DNA from: Fremontodendron californicum
Taxonomy: Eukaryota > Streptophyta > Magnoliopsida > Malvales > Malvaceae
NCBI GenBank assembly: GCA_030761205.1
Contig: JAULJL010000047.1
Coordinates: 69,501 to 133,500, forward strand
Length of the DNA: 64,000 bases
Direction: 5' to 3'
Shown: piece by piece, positions 26,523 through 38,500 of the stretch
Position numbering within the stretch: the stretch's first letter is position 1
Layout of the letters: the number at the start of each line of letters is the position of its first letter
Notes under the pieces: model-generated
What the model saw: only the letters and a program-made list of their open reading frames with translations
Databases searched by the model: none
What the model was told of the DNA's origin: nothing
Made by a program: the position numbers and the translations under genes

Positions 26523-28050
26523 ATATTAGAGAGTCAGGCCTAGAATTAGTCGTGTGTTATCAAAGTCTCGGTTTTGTTGGTTTAATTGGTATTTAATTTT
26601 AATTCCCGAATTCTTTTTTAATAAGGAGAATTTTGAAAATAATAAAATATTTTTAAATATGTTCATACTCATGTGCATGCATTTTATTATTGTTCTCTAG
26701 TTATTTAAGGTTGTATATTATAATTGCTTGTTGGTTAATGCGTTACACTATTCTTGAATGTTTTAATTGCTAGGGCATTTAGAATAAGGTTTGTAGAATA
26801 GGTGGTGAAAGGTTTGTTATTCCTCCACACACACTACACGTGCATTTGCATATCATGAATCCTATACCCGGGTTCTGTCCTTTTAAGTGGGAGTAAAGTA
26901 ACTAAGCCTTCGTGATTGATCCTCCGTATGGGCTAGTGAAACACTTTCGGAGTATAAAGTACCTAATGCCTTCGTGATAATCCTCCGCATGGGCATAGGA
27001 AAATATACTCTAACGAATTGAACTCGCTTTTATCGGGGTGCCTTACTAGCCTTCACCGGCGACAGAGAGGAAAAATTCGGGGCCTTAGAACCGGTTCACC
27101 TTCATATAATAAACCTAGGCGAAGCCATGTCGGATTTCCGTTAGATATACCTAAAATAGGAACACATGAAGGGACATTTCTAAACCTTTTGTTACCTATT
27201 TTACACTCTGAGTAAGTTTTGTAGATCAGGCAACGATGTACGTACATCACCTGTAATAAATGTGATACTCCGCCTCGAAGGCATCGTGATGCCTAAATAA
27301 GCAGATATTGTTAGGGCAGATGTTCATTATCTGTTTTTAAAAAAAATCTTTTTTCAAGTATTTTTGCATTTTGCACATTTCATGCATGTGTGAATAGAGC
27401 ATGTACATTTTGGTTGTATTATTGATCTCATTCTTTGCAATAAACAGTTGGTAATCTCATTTGGTGATTTCATAAAATCGGTAGTGTTGCATGAACATTT
27501 GCGTATTGTACCATAGTAGGATCCACTACCCCGAAATTCTTTTGAAAATAACATGGTTGGTTTTTTATAGAAAAAACATGTTTCAAAAAAATCATAAATT
27601 TGGAGGCAAATCTTGCATAATGAGATTTTTGAATAATGAAGATTTAGGTCCCACCAATTTCGTGTAATCATTGGTTAATTTATTTTGTTGACATCATGTC
27701 ACAGTCTTAACATACATGGTTATTCATTGTAGAATACATTTGTGATATACATGGTCATTCTTTGTACTTACCTTTGTATTAATTCTTCACATGTATCATT
27801 TTGACACCATAACATGCATGGTCATTCATTGTAGAATACATACATGGTCATTATTTATATATACTTATGCATCAATTTATTCATTTTTTTTAAATGCATC
27901 ATGTTTGCATTAGATTGCATCCATAGCATACATAGTCATCATAATTTCTTTGTATATGTTAATGCATTAATCATCAGTATATTCATGCACATAGGAATAG
28001 AGCATGTACATTCACAATTGTATTCTTAATCTCATGACATTTTCATTTGC
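26523..28050 (+). mobile_element. Long leader of the gag-only element
   Basis: Non-coding. It has two imperfect copies of a motif with CCTTCGTGAT and ATCCTCCG-ATGGGC (about 26909-26935 and 26970-26997), which resemble the leader of Ogre-type elements. From about 27700 there are loose repeats of ATACATGGTCATTC and GCATCATG. Open frames on both strands at 27018-27250 lack any recognisable domain. Confidence 0.6.
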
Positions 28051-28975
28051 ATGATAGCGGTTCAAGATATGAGGAAGGAATCGGAGGAACGCTTGGGTGC
28101 TTTGGAACTCAATCAAGAGGAATATAGACATGAAATCTGGGAAATAAAAGAACAACTCGCCAAATTGTTGAAAATGTTGGAGGATATGGGTAAGAGTAAA
28201 GAGGAACTTTCTCAGGGTTCTGTATTGTCCAGAACATACAATCCTTGCTGGATCCTGCACTTGTCAATGCCACAAAGGTTGCAATCCTGATGAAATTGTG
28301 GACAAAATCGTGAAAATGATTAAACCTGAGAGCCTGATACCAAATATAGAAACCTTGGATCCTGTACCATATCTGCAAACTGTTCGAGGTCCAAGCCAGT
28401 ATCCCCACCCTACCATGGTCCAATCGTCCATTGGGATGACCACTAAGGGATTCCTGAATCCCACTCCATCACCAACAACTGCCAGTTCATACTATTTCCC
28501 TCATCAATCACCTTATAGAGTACCTGGGATAGGAATCTCGAGCTATGTACAACCTCCAAAGGCCCCGTGTCCAAATCCATACCCTTACCATGCTGTTTCG
28601 CCACATCTCCATGTAAACACACTGGTTCGGACCTTATTACCACCACCAAGTGCCCCAACTCCGAGGTTTAGTATGACTAAGAAACGACCCCAGGATAAGA
28701 CCCAAAGGCCTTTTGATCCCTTTCCAATTAGCTACCGAGAGCTTCTCCCTATACTGATCCAAAATCACATGGTTGCCTGTATCCCATTGAAACCCCTATT
28801 ACCACCATATCCAAATGGGTATAATCCAAATGCAACATGTGATTATCACTGTGGAATTGTTGGCCATAACATTGAAGACTGTATAGCATTCAAAAAGAAA
28901 GTACAAACTCTTATAAATGCCAAGTGGTTGGATCCAACGACACTGATTGATAAAGGACTGGGAAAGCGCCAATAA
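28051..28975 (+). pseudogene. First gag-like region, degenerate (coiled coil plus zinc-knuckle end, central gag core missing)
   Basis: Two frames are needed. 28051-28290 (frame 1) encodes an acidic, coiled-coil-like segment (EERLGALELNQEEY...KEQLAKLLKML). About 28298-28975 (frame 2, the listed start is GTG) is proline-rich and then reads YRELLPILIQNHMV and CDYHCGIVGHNIEDC, a C-x2-H-x5-H-x4-C knuckle typical of the gag C-terminus of Ogre-type elements. The conserved central gag core (WYSQL, FKEYAQRW) present at 29829-31004 is absent. The region therefore looks like a second gag copy that lost its middle and was frame-shifted. It stops at TAA 28973-28975. Confidence 0.65.
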
Positions 28976-29828
28976 GATTGGGAGATTTACAGCATTGAGG
29001 GGGAAAGACTTCGGTCTTATATGATGTAATAGGATTTCACTTTTTCAGTAGCCGGCTCTTATAGCCTTAGGATGCTAAGAAGAATAAAGTGCTTGTAAAG
29101 ACAGTTTTAACCACTGTTCAAATTTTGTAAAACATGGTTTATACCATTGTGAATGTTGATATGGGAAATGAATTGATTATGTTTCAAATTTATGAGAGTT
29201 TGGTGATTAAGTTCCTCCGATTCTTATTTCCTCCGTGATATCTTCCCCTTTTGCATTTTGCATCCGATCAATTATTGGTCATACCATACATTCATACATG
29301 TATCATGTTAGCATCAGGTTGCATTTATGCATTCATAATCAGCATGATTTTTCTGTATATATCCATGCATTAATTTTCTTATTACATACATCATGTAAGC
29401 ATTAGGTCGCATTCATGACACACATGGTTAGCATGATTTTCTTTGTATATACTTTGTATCAATCATTCATTGTTTGCATGTATCATAATTGACGTCGTGT
29501 TGCATTCATAGTGTATATGATCATATGCTAAAATGTACATGATTATTCATTGCATATATCCATGCGTTGATTTTTTTTTCTTTTCTTGCAACATGTTGGC
29601 ATCGTGATTGCATTTATTACATATATGGTCAGCATGTTTCCATTGTACATGTCCATACATCATATTGTTTAGGCTTCACATGCATCAAATGACAATCATG
29701 GCTCATTCATCATGACATACATTTGGGGGAAATAAAACAGAAGTTGGCTTGGCTTTAGGAGTCTTTGAAAGAATTTCCATTTCAAATCAGAAGAAGTACT
29801 GAGTACCCTTTTAATACAGGCTAGTGCT
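28976..29828 (+). mobile_element. Spacer between the two gag-like regions
   Basis: Non-coding. It contains loose repeats of CATGCATTAAT, GCATCATGT and TTGCATTCAT, much like 27700-28040 upstream of the first gag-like region. Each gag-like region is thus preceded by a similar CAT-rich spacer, which supports duplication of a spacer-plus-gag unit. Confidence 0.5.
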
Positions 29829-31253
29829 ATGGAGAATGAACAAGTTGCCCGAATGAAAAAAATGGAAAGGGAACATAAAGAATTGCGAGAACAGCTAGCA
29901 AAGTCTCAAGCAGAATCTAAGGATCAGATGACTAAATTGATGGAGCTAATGTCTGCCGTAATCAAGGGAAAAGGATACACTGAAAACTTTGTCGCCAGGA
30001 AAGGGTTAGAGGCACGAAAGGGTCAGAATGAGGTCGTAATGATTGATGCCCAGAACACTGTTAACCCTGTCAATGTCCTAAACTCAGTTGATCCAGCTGA
30101 ACAGGAAAACTTGAAAATGGTTGCAGTAAATGAGGTTGAGTTGGCAGATTCCCAAGGGAAATATCAGTTGTTAGATGAAAGGCTCCGGGCAGTAGAAAGT
30201 ACAGATGTATTTGGGAGTTTTGATGCGAAAGAGCGATGTTTGGTCCTCGATTTAGTCATTCCTCCTAAGTTCAAGATCTCTAACTTTGTGAAATATGACG
30301 GGACGACCGATCCGTCAGCCCACATCACTATGTTCTGCCGGAAGATGACAAGTCATATAGATAATGATAAGCTTTTGATTCACTGCTTTCAGGATAGCCT
30401 CAGCGGATCTGCAATTAGGTGGTATAGTCAGTTGAGCAAGGATCAGATTCGCTCTTGGAATGACCTGGCTAGGGTTTTTCTAAATGAGTACAAGCATATG
30501 ACCGACATGGCGCCTAACCGTCTCACCTTGCAAAATATGAAGAAAAGAGCTACTGAGAGCTTCAAAGAATATGCGCAACGGTGGATAAGCCTGGCCGCCC
30601 AAGTACAACCGCCTTTAACTCAGAAGGAAACCACTATCATGTTTGTGAATACACTGCAGGCCCCGTACTATGATATACTTGTCGGCAACAACACGAAGAA
30701 TTTTTCGGACATGGTAATTTCAGGGGAGATGATTGAGAACGCTATCAAAGATGGGAAAATTGAAGGAGAAAGAACATCCAATACCAAGAAAAATGGGGCA
30801 TCTGAAAAGAAAAAGAAAGATACCCAAGTCGTGGAAGGCTTTGCCCCACCTCCTCAATTCTTCTCGTATCAGCCATTTTACTCTACCCTGAACAATGTCT
30901 CCCAAGATTTTTATCCCTACCAACCAATGACTGCAACTACACCAGAATTTACATCTGTCTATCAATCGAACACCCTTGGGAATAATCGAATGGGGCATAA
31001 ATAGCGAAAAAGAAATCAGGATGACCCGATTCCTGTGACATACAGTGAGCTATTACCCCAACTCATCCAGAATAACCTTGTAACACCCATGCAATTAGAG
31101 CCTTTGAAGCCCCCTTATCCGAGCTGGTATGATGCTAATGAGTGTTGTGGGTATCACTCAACAGAGAACTGCCCCGCTTTGAAGTACAAGGTCAGAGATC
31201 TCATCAAGGCTGGTTCGATAAGTTTTGAAGATGGGGAAGCCAAGTGTCATTAG
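29829..31253 (+). CDS. gag: Gag protein of an Ogre/Tat-like element, interrupted by one in-frame TAG
   Basis: The start ATG 29829 lies directly after a stretch of stops. Residues 1-45 are a charged coiled coil (MKKMEREHKELREQLAKSQ). About 145-290 is the retrotransposon gag core: FVKYDGTTDPSAHITMF, CFQDSLSGSAIRWYSQL, WNDLARVFLNEY and FKEYAQRWISLAAQVQPPL. The frame stops at TAG 31002-31004 after 391 codons. Beyond it the same frame stays open to 31253 and encodes the expected C-terminal part (TYSELLPQLIQNNLV, PPYPSWYDANECCGYH). Without the stop the product would be about 474 residues. The knuckle is shortened to C-x2-H-x4-C, lacking the middle histidine segment seen in the first gag-like copy. 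Gag packages element RNA in cytoplasmic particles. No protease follows, so maturation in cis is not possible. Confidence 0.8.
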
Positions 31254-33927
31254 AAACATTGTGCATGATCATATTAGGTTTTTGACGCATGTAGTTCTAT
31301 ACACTGTGATGATGAAAGCACTTGTCTCATGTTAACATCTACATGAATTAAATGAATTTTGAATTTTAAATGCTTTGTGTTTGTTGTGTTTTAACAATAA
31401 TTTGAATTTGCAAAAACAAGCATTAAGGAATTTTTAATAATGGATAGTCTTAAGAAGATTGATGATCAGTGTTACAAATGACCCAATACCTTCTCCCCTT
31501 TCTTTAGGTTTTCTTAAGCCTAAATCTCTTAAACCAAGAACACTTGAAAGACCTAATGCTTCAAGGGATATGAATGATTTGACTTCATAAAACCATTGTC
31601 ATCACGGAATAAGCAAAGACGTATATCTTAGTCTAGGCTATGAACAAAGGAACGAACTTTTTGAAAATTTTCAAGTTCCTTGAAATTCAAACAAATGAGA
31701 CATTCTTTCAAGAATCTAGATTTTGATAATTTGGTGTGTGTCAAGATTGTGCTAAAACCATTCATGACCATTCCTAATGACCACAAAACACTAATTGCCC
31801 AAACATCACTTCATGATTGACACCCTGGGGCACAATGATTAAACTAGATTATCCCTTGTCCCAGAGAAAACCTGTTTTTGGGATCATATTTTCCTTGTCT
31901 CTTCAAAGAACTCAGATTGGAAACTCAGCCTTTTCAAAATAGACCTAGACTTGCTATGATCCTCGTTGATACAAATTCTCATGGTAAATCAAATTGGGGC
32001 ATCATATGTGGAAATGATGGATACATGGTGAAGAATGATGGGCTAACGCATAAATCATTGGGGCATGCGATGGAAAAAAGAGAAGAAATTTTTTTGTGAT
32101 ATCATGCATATGAGAATTCGGATGATTCCAAAGTGCAAAATGAATTTTGATTATCTATTTCCCCTGAGGATTGCTTTTCAATGAGAATATTCAGGCTTGA
32201 TATGATGAATGGCCATTTTTCATATCCCTTTCACAAGAAAAAATTATTATCCATAGTCACCCCTTTTGAGCCAAAAGAATTCTTTCTTCTTTGAACCCTG
32301 ATCAAGGATTACCCTCTACACTGGGGGGCAAATGCGAGGAAAGATCTTTTCAAAGATCATTGAGAAATGAGTGACAGCTCAAGGACAGGCACAAAGCAAA
32401 TGGAGCCCCGAATAAATACGGGCTCACTCTGTCAAAGAAAAAGAAGAGGGAAAGATGGCGAAATGAAAGCCAAGAAAAACAAAAGAAAAACACAAAAAAA
32501 ACGTGTGTGAAAGACATGGCAAATTGAAAGCCAAAAGCAAAGAAGAAAAAGAGCAAAGTCAAAAGGAAAGAAATGTCCAAGAAGGGACAAATGCTTCAAA
32601 GAGAATCCTCCTCAAGAAATGATCCTTGATCTGATTACCCTCGAACACATATTTTGGGCCTATTTATCCTTTCTTTCTGAACCCTAAGCCATGGCCTACA
32701 TTACGTGCTTTAAAAGTCCATTTTGATCAAGCATGAATATTTAATTTGAAAGGTTTTTTCCTCAGATTTTATCCCATTTCATCGAATTATCATTTCACTT
32801 AGTGCCGATACTACAAAAGAAAAGATCTTATTAAAGGAGTGGTCATCGAGGAACATCTAGGAATTCTTGAACCCCCAAATTGCCAACTCTCATTCAGAGG
32901 ATTGTCTTCAAAAAACTGAAACTTTTTCTCCAAGATTAAACTTTTCGGTTTAAACATCCCGGCCAATCTTGACGTTTGTCAAAATGCCTTGATATGGGGG
33001 CTAAAAGAATGTTGAATTTTTTTGGTTCTCAATAAATTCATGATTTATAAAACCTGTTCCATTTGTGAGCCTAGAAGGGATATACATTTTCGTCATGAAG
33101 TTTTCCTGGAAAAGCCAGAATCTTGTTATGCCAAGCCTTGCCAATCCCAGTTGAAAAAACCATATTGATACTTAGAGAAATTTCTAACAATTATCGTCAG
33201 TCTTCAAAAGATTTGTACATCACACATTGTGGGGTTAATATTTTTTGTTCAGAAGTTTTCAAGATGTGAAAACAAATAAAGAGATTTTTTGAAATACCCA
33301 TTTTGATGTTGACATGAGACAAGGATTTTTCTAACCCAAAGGTATAGAACTGCCAGGATAGATCTTGACTTCCAGATATGAGAAGAAGAAATAGAAACCA
33401 GTTTAGATCTCTGTTGATGAAAGTTTGAAAACTATTGGGGCAAAGAGAATAGCCAAAATGAATTGAAGATATACTCTGATTTGAAGAGGAAAAATGAATT
33501 TGAAAGGCTAAGCCAAAGTCTAGAAAAACAATCGGGGGCATTTGCATCACTCATGAGCACTCATCTCTTTATCAAGCTTTTACATCCGCACAGTGTCGGC
33601 AAGCATTTGCATCATTCATGGGTATTTGCATTGGCATTATTCCATAAGCATCTGCATTTTACCTTTACATTTACATTCTTCATGAAATTCGCATTTGTTT
33701 CATCTCAAACAATTGCATCATTTCTAGAATCATTGCATTATTGTGTGGTAATTGTAGTTACACCATTTATAAACCAGTTACATGAATACAATTAGTAGGG
33801 GCATCTGCATCATGAAACATGGGCATCAATCCAGGCCATTTGCATTTGCACTAAGAAATATTTTACATTTGCACCATGAAGCATGAGCACCTTGTTAAAA
33901 GACATGTGCATCTGCATCATTCCTCAA
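31254..33927 (+). mobile_element. Post-gag region without pol
   Basis: This is where protease, RT, RNase H and integrase would lie in an autonomous relative. I see none of their motifs; the open frames at 31878-32099 and 33463-33795 have no domain. A CACTGGGGGGCAAATGCG segment at about 32319 and an A/G-rich segment at 32340-32590 are noted. GCATTTGCAT motifs begin near 33540 and lead into the tandem arrays. It looks like an elongated 3' region. Confidence 0.6.
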
Positions 33928-34256
33928 AGCTTCTGGAGGAGTTATCCAGAATTTTACAATGAGCAAGTCTTTGGTGGTGATAGCCGAAGCTTCTGGAGGA
34001 GTTACCCAGAATTTTACAATGAGCAAGTCTTTGGTGGTGATAGCCAAAGCTTCTGGAGGAGTTACCCAGAATTTTACAATGAGCAAGTCTTTGGTGGTGA
34101 TAGCCAAAGCTTTTGGTGGGGATATCCAGAATTTTACAGTTTTAAAAGTGAACAAGTCTTCGGTGGTGATAGCTGAAGCCTCTGGTGGAGATATCCAGGG
34201 TTTTATAATTTTGAAAAATGAGAAATCTTCTTTTGGAGGAGTTACCCAGAATTTTA
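33928..34256 (+). repeat. 60-bp tandem array
   Basis: Units begin AGCTTCTGGAGGAGTTA at 33928, 33988 and 34048. A fourth (34108) and later units are altered and longer. The unit contains CCAGAATTTTACAATGAGC and AGTCTTTGGTGGTGATAGCC. Because 60 is a multiple of three, frames stay open on both strands and translate as 20-residue repeats; I treat these as artefacts. Confidence 0.9.
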
Positions 34257-34545
34257 TTCAACATGTGCATCTACATCAAGAAGCATTTGCATCAATCTAA
34301 GTTAGTTGAATTTGCATCAAGAAAGTTTGCATCAAATCAAGTCATTTACATTTGCATCAAAGACATTTGCACCAATCTAAGTTATTTGAATCTAGATCAA
34401 AAAGCATTTGCATCAATCTAAGTTATTTACATTTGAATCAAAGACATTTGCACCAGTCTAAGTCATTTGTATCTTATTCAACATCTGCATCTGCATCAAA
34501 AAGCATTCGTATCTTCTCAAAATCTTTAGTTTAATTTTCAACAAT
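34257..34545 (+). repeat. GCATTTGCATCAATCTAAG tandem repeats
   Basis: Imperfect repeats (roughly 60 bp period) of GCATTTGCA-CAATCTAAGT, TATTTACATTTG and ATCAAAGACATTTGCACC. Non-coding. Confidence 0.75.
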
Positions 34546-34557
34546 TCTTCAAAGAGC

Positions 34558-35240
34558 ATTTTTAAGACCTCCGGGTATAATTTTTCAAATCACGGGTAAG
34601 GCCTACGGGCACCATTTTTAAGACCTCTACGCATAACTTTTTTTCATAGGTAAGGCCTATGGGTACCATTTTTAAGACCTCCGGGCATATTTTTTCAAAT
34701 CACGGGTAAGGCCTCTGGGCACCATTTTAAAGACCTCCGGGCACCATTTTAAGACCTCCGGGCACCATTCTTAAGACCTCCGGGCATAACTTTTTTTCAC
34801 GGTAAGGCCTACAGGCACCATTTTTAAGACCTCCAGGCATAACTCTTTTTTCACGGGTAAGGCCTATGGGCACCATTTTTAAGACCTTCGAGCATAATTC
34901 TTTTTTTTCACGGGTAAGGCCTATGGGCACCATTTTTAAGACCTCCGGGCATAATTTTTCAAATCACGGGTAAGGCCTACGGGCACCATTCTTAAGACCT
35001 CCGGGCATAACTTTTTTTCACGGGTGAGGCCTATGGGCACCATTTTTAAGACCTCCGAGCATAATTTTTCAAATCGCGGGTAAGACCTCCGGGCATTATT
35101 TTTTTTCACGGGTAAGGCCTACGGGCACCATTTTTAAGACCTCCAGGCACCATTTTAAAGACCTCCGTGCACTATTTTAAAGACCTTCGGGCACCATTTT
35201 AAGACCTCCGGGCACCATTTTAAAGACCTTCGGGCACAAT
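34558..35240 (+). repeat. GACCTCCGGGCA tandem array
   Basis: Alternating half-units are AAGACCTCCGGGCATAA and GGTAAGGCCTACGGGCACCA, separated by T-runs and CACGGG. The full unit is about 54 bp; a short ~24-bp form (AAGACCTCCGGGCACCATTT) is repeated at 34730-34775 and 35135-35235. It is much more GC-rich than its surroundings. The minus-strand open frame at 34727-34933 reads through it as a repeat artefact. Confidence 0.85.
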
Positions 35241-35530
35241 TTTTTCTTTTGAAAATCGAATTCGTTTCCTTAAGACGGGTAGAGCCTTGATTAGTCAGGG
35301 AATTCAATTTAAGGACAAAATCTTCAATTTACTGTTTTTAAAAAAAAAAAAATTGAAAAAAATGAAAAAAGAAAAAAGTAGAAAAAATAGAAAATGAAAA
35401 AATGATAGAAGAATTAAAAAGAAAACCCCTTTCCCTTTCCTTCAAATGTGATGTCACTGACCGTACAAAATTAGTGTCGTTTTATCTCTTCCTGATTCCT
35501 GATTCTCAGCAATAGCCAAAGAGGGGCAGC
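35241..35530 (+). mobile_element. End of the 3' region: single 89-bp-type unit, A-rich tract and polypurine tract
   Basis: About 35250-35335 is one copy of the unit that is tandemly amplified at 3606-4436. An A-rich segment follows (35339-35420). AAAGAGGGGCAGC at 35518-35530 lies directly before TGTAGACACC and is the plus-strand primer tract. Confidence 0.8.
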
Positions 35531-38500
35531 TGTAGACACCTAATTTTGTCCGGACCACTAAAATAGGTATGTTTTCTTCCTAAATTGATGTTTCTGAGTG
35601 TAAAAAGACTGTTTTCATCCTGCAAGTGGTACTCCGAGACTTAGTTTAAGAGGGTGAGCATAAAAAGTCAAACTTGAAAAAAGTCAACCCCGGAAAAAGT
35701 CAACCTCAAAAAAGTCAACACCAGAAAGTCAACTACTAAAAAAGTCAACCCACTTTCAAAATCAAGGTTTTAAGTTCAATTGAAAAATGGTGAAAGAATT
35801 TTGATAATCCGAGGTCTACATTGAAAGATATGGAGTTCGGAAGTTGGGATTTGGAGATTCAGTAGAAAGGAAACCCTATTCGAGAAATTTGGGGAAAAGT
35901 GCTTAAACGATCAAATTGGTCGATATTGAAGTTTCCAAATGAAAGATAAGCACTGACTATGGGTAATGGAGAAGCCACTTGCAAGAAAAACTGAAAGAAA
36001 AATCAATCTGGTAGAAAACCGAGAATTAAGGTTTTTAGTCGATTTCGATGAAATTGGGAAGAATCACAGAAATGGCCCGACTTGGTAAGACCAAAGCCCC
36101 CAATGGATGAGGAATGATTAAAAAGGATAGCCGAAGGCTCAGCTTGAAAAAAATCTGAAAATCGGACTTGTTTTGAGCAAAACCGGTTTTCGAAGGCAAA
36201 AGGGCAAAATTGGAAAATTTGGGAAAAATAGCAAATGGACTCCGAAAATTCTGAAAATTTGTCAATCTCATTCTTAAATCATTTGAAAGATATTGGTAAA
36301 AGAAAATCTTGATTTGGAGTTCGTTTGCAAAATGGCCAAATCCCGAGCTTCTTATCCAGTAATTCAAAAAGGAAAATCCCGGAACAATAGCAAATGAGCT
36401 CTAAATCTTTTGAAATTTTGCAAATCCCATTTTTAAATTATTTGAAGAGATTGGCGAAAGAAAATCTTGATTGGAGTTCGTTTGCAAAATGGCCAAATCC
36501 CGGGCCTCCTATGCAATAATTCAAAAAGATAAATCCCGAAAAAATAGCAAATGGACTCCAAAAATTTTGAAATTTGGTAAATCTCATTTTTAAATTATTT
36601 GGAATAGATTGGCGAAAGAAAATCTTGATTTGGAGTTCGTTTGCAAAATGGCCAAATCCCGGGCCTCCTATGTAGTAATTCAAGCCGATAAATCCCGAAA
36701 AAATACCAAATGAGCTCCAAAAATTATAAAAACTTCCAGATCACACTTTTTAATTATTTTCAAGAGATTGGTGAAGAAAAATCTTGATTTGGAGCTCGTT
36801 TAAAAAATGGTAAAATGTAGGGGCATAAAAGGGCATTTTTGGAAGAAAAAATCCAAATAAATAGCAAACGGACTCGGATAATTTTGAAAACTTCCAGAAC
36901 TCAATATTTTATTATTTTGGAAGTATTAAAAAAATAAAAATTGAATTTGGAGCCCGTTTGATATCTATTTGCATCCGGGGGGCAAAACGGTCATTTCACC
37001 CAAGCAACCGAAAAGGGCTTCTTTGGGCCTTTCAAAAAGCTAGAGTTGGGCTGGAAAAGAGAAGTGCTGGCCTGCCCAGGCCCAAAGGAAGGAGGAAGCT
37101 TCTGATTTTTCAATCAAATGGCTAAAAATCAAGAGTTAGTTAGAGATTCTCTTTGATCAAGCCATGGTGATTAAGCCACATAGGCCAAGAGAGATGTGAA
37201 CATTATTCTTGAATAGCTGTAATTTGAGAGAGCTGAGATGCTAATATAATGGTGGTAATTTCATTATTTTTCACCTTGAATTATTAGCCATTTGATGGAA
37301 AATTGGTTACAAGAAAAATGACAACATCCTTGGGCAATATGAGGGGGTTTCGGCCACCACTTGGAGGGGGTCAGTTTTGCAATTTTCATCTTCATTTTGC
37401 TGAGTTCTTTGAGTTTTTACTTTTTTTTTCTCTCCTTGGTTGAAAGCAAAAAAGAAAAGTTTAGAAAAGAAATGAAAGTTTGAAGAGATAAAGCTTGAAA
37501 TATAGCTTCTTGAGGTTGCTCTTGAGCACCAACTCTTGCACTTTCTTGATTTCCATTCTTGTTTTTGCTATTTTGATTACTATTTGGTGAGTTTCCTTTT
37601 TAAATAAATGTTTTTTTATTATTCTTCTTAAGTTCTTTCTTTATCTCTTTCTTAAATATATTTTTTTACAATTTGTTTTTTACAATTTCTCACCATGGCC
37701 GAATGGCCTACATTCTTTATTTAAGTTGCTGTTTTGTTTATTTTATCATGTTGTTTATGTTATTTTCTTTGATCTTGATGTTTTAAGTGTTGTTCTACTT
37801 CATATACTTGAGTTATATTTTAATTTGGTTGCTTTGTTTGTTGCCATTTATGTTTTAAATATCATGTTTTTGCATTTTTAATTTTCTGTTTTCATAATGT
37901 TTAAATTTGTTGGTGTTTTAGATTTAGTATATCAAGTGTTTGTGAAAATGCTTGTGTGGAGTTTGCATGATTTGAGTTTTATATTTTAGTTGAGCATATT
38001 AGTATATCAAGTGTTTGTGAAAATGCTTGTTTGGTTTTAGTATTTCTACTTTGTGTTTGCATGTTTTGAATGTTATATTTTAGTTGAGCATGTTAGTATA
38101 TCAAGTGTTTGTAAAAATGCCATGCTTGTTGGAGCTTGAGGCCATTTGGCTACTCCATGTGTTTTGCATTGTGTGTTGCATTTTTGCCATGTTAGTTGGT
38201 AGGTTTTTGCATTTGCATGACATTTGATTTAGTTTTGCATGTTAGTATACCAAGTGTTTGTGAAAATGCCATGTTTGCTAGTTACATAGGCTATCCGACC
38301 ACTCCTTGAATTTTTGCATTGTATGTGCATTCTTGCCATGTTAGTTGATAGGTTAGCATTTGCATGATATTTATTTGAGTTCTTGGTTTAAGCATGCTTT
38401 GTGTTTTTGAAAATGCCATGCATATTTTAGTTATTAAGTTTGGTTTATTTGTCATGCATGTTCATGCATTTTAGGTCTAGGTTGCATTAAATGGCATGCA

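Noticed and set aside
28012..28658. Several minus-strand frames opposite the first gag-like region
   Set aside because: Antisense shadows without any domain.
33883..34300. Open frames on both strands coding 20-residue repeats
   Set aside because: They exist because the 60-bp tandem unit is a multiple of three; they are in the non-coding 3' region of a retroelement.
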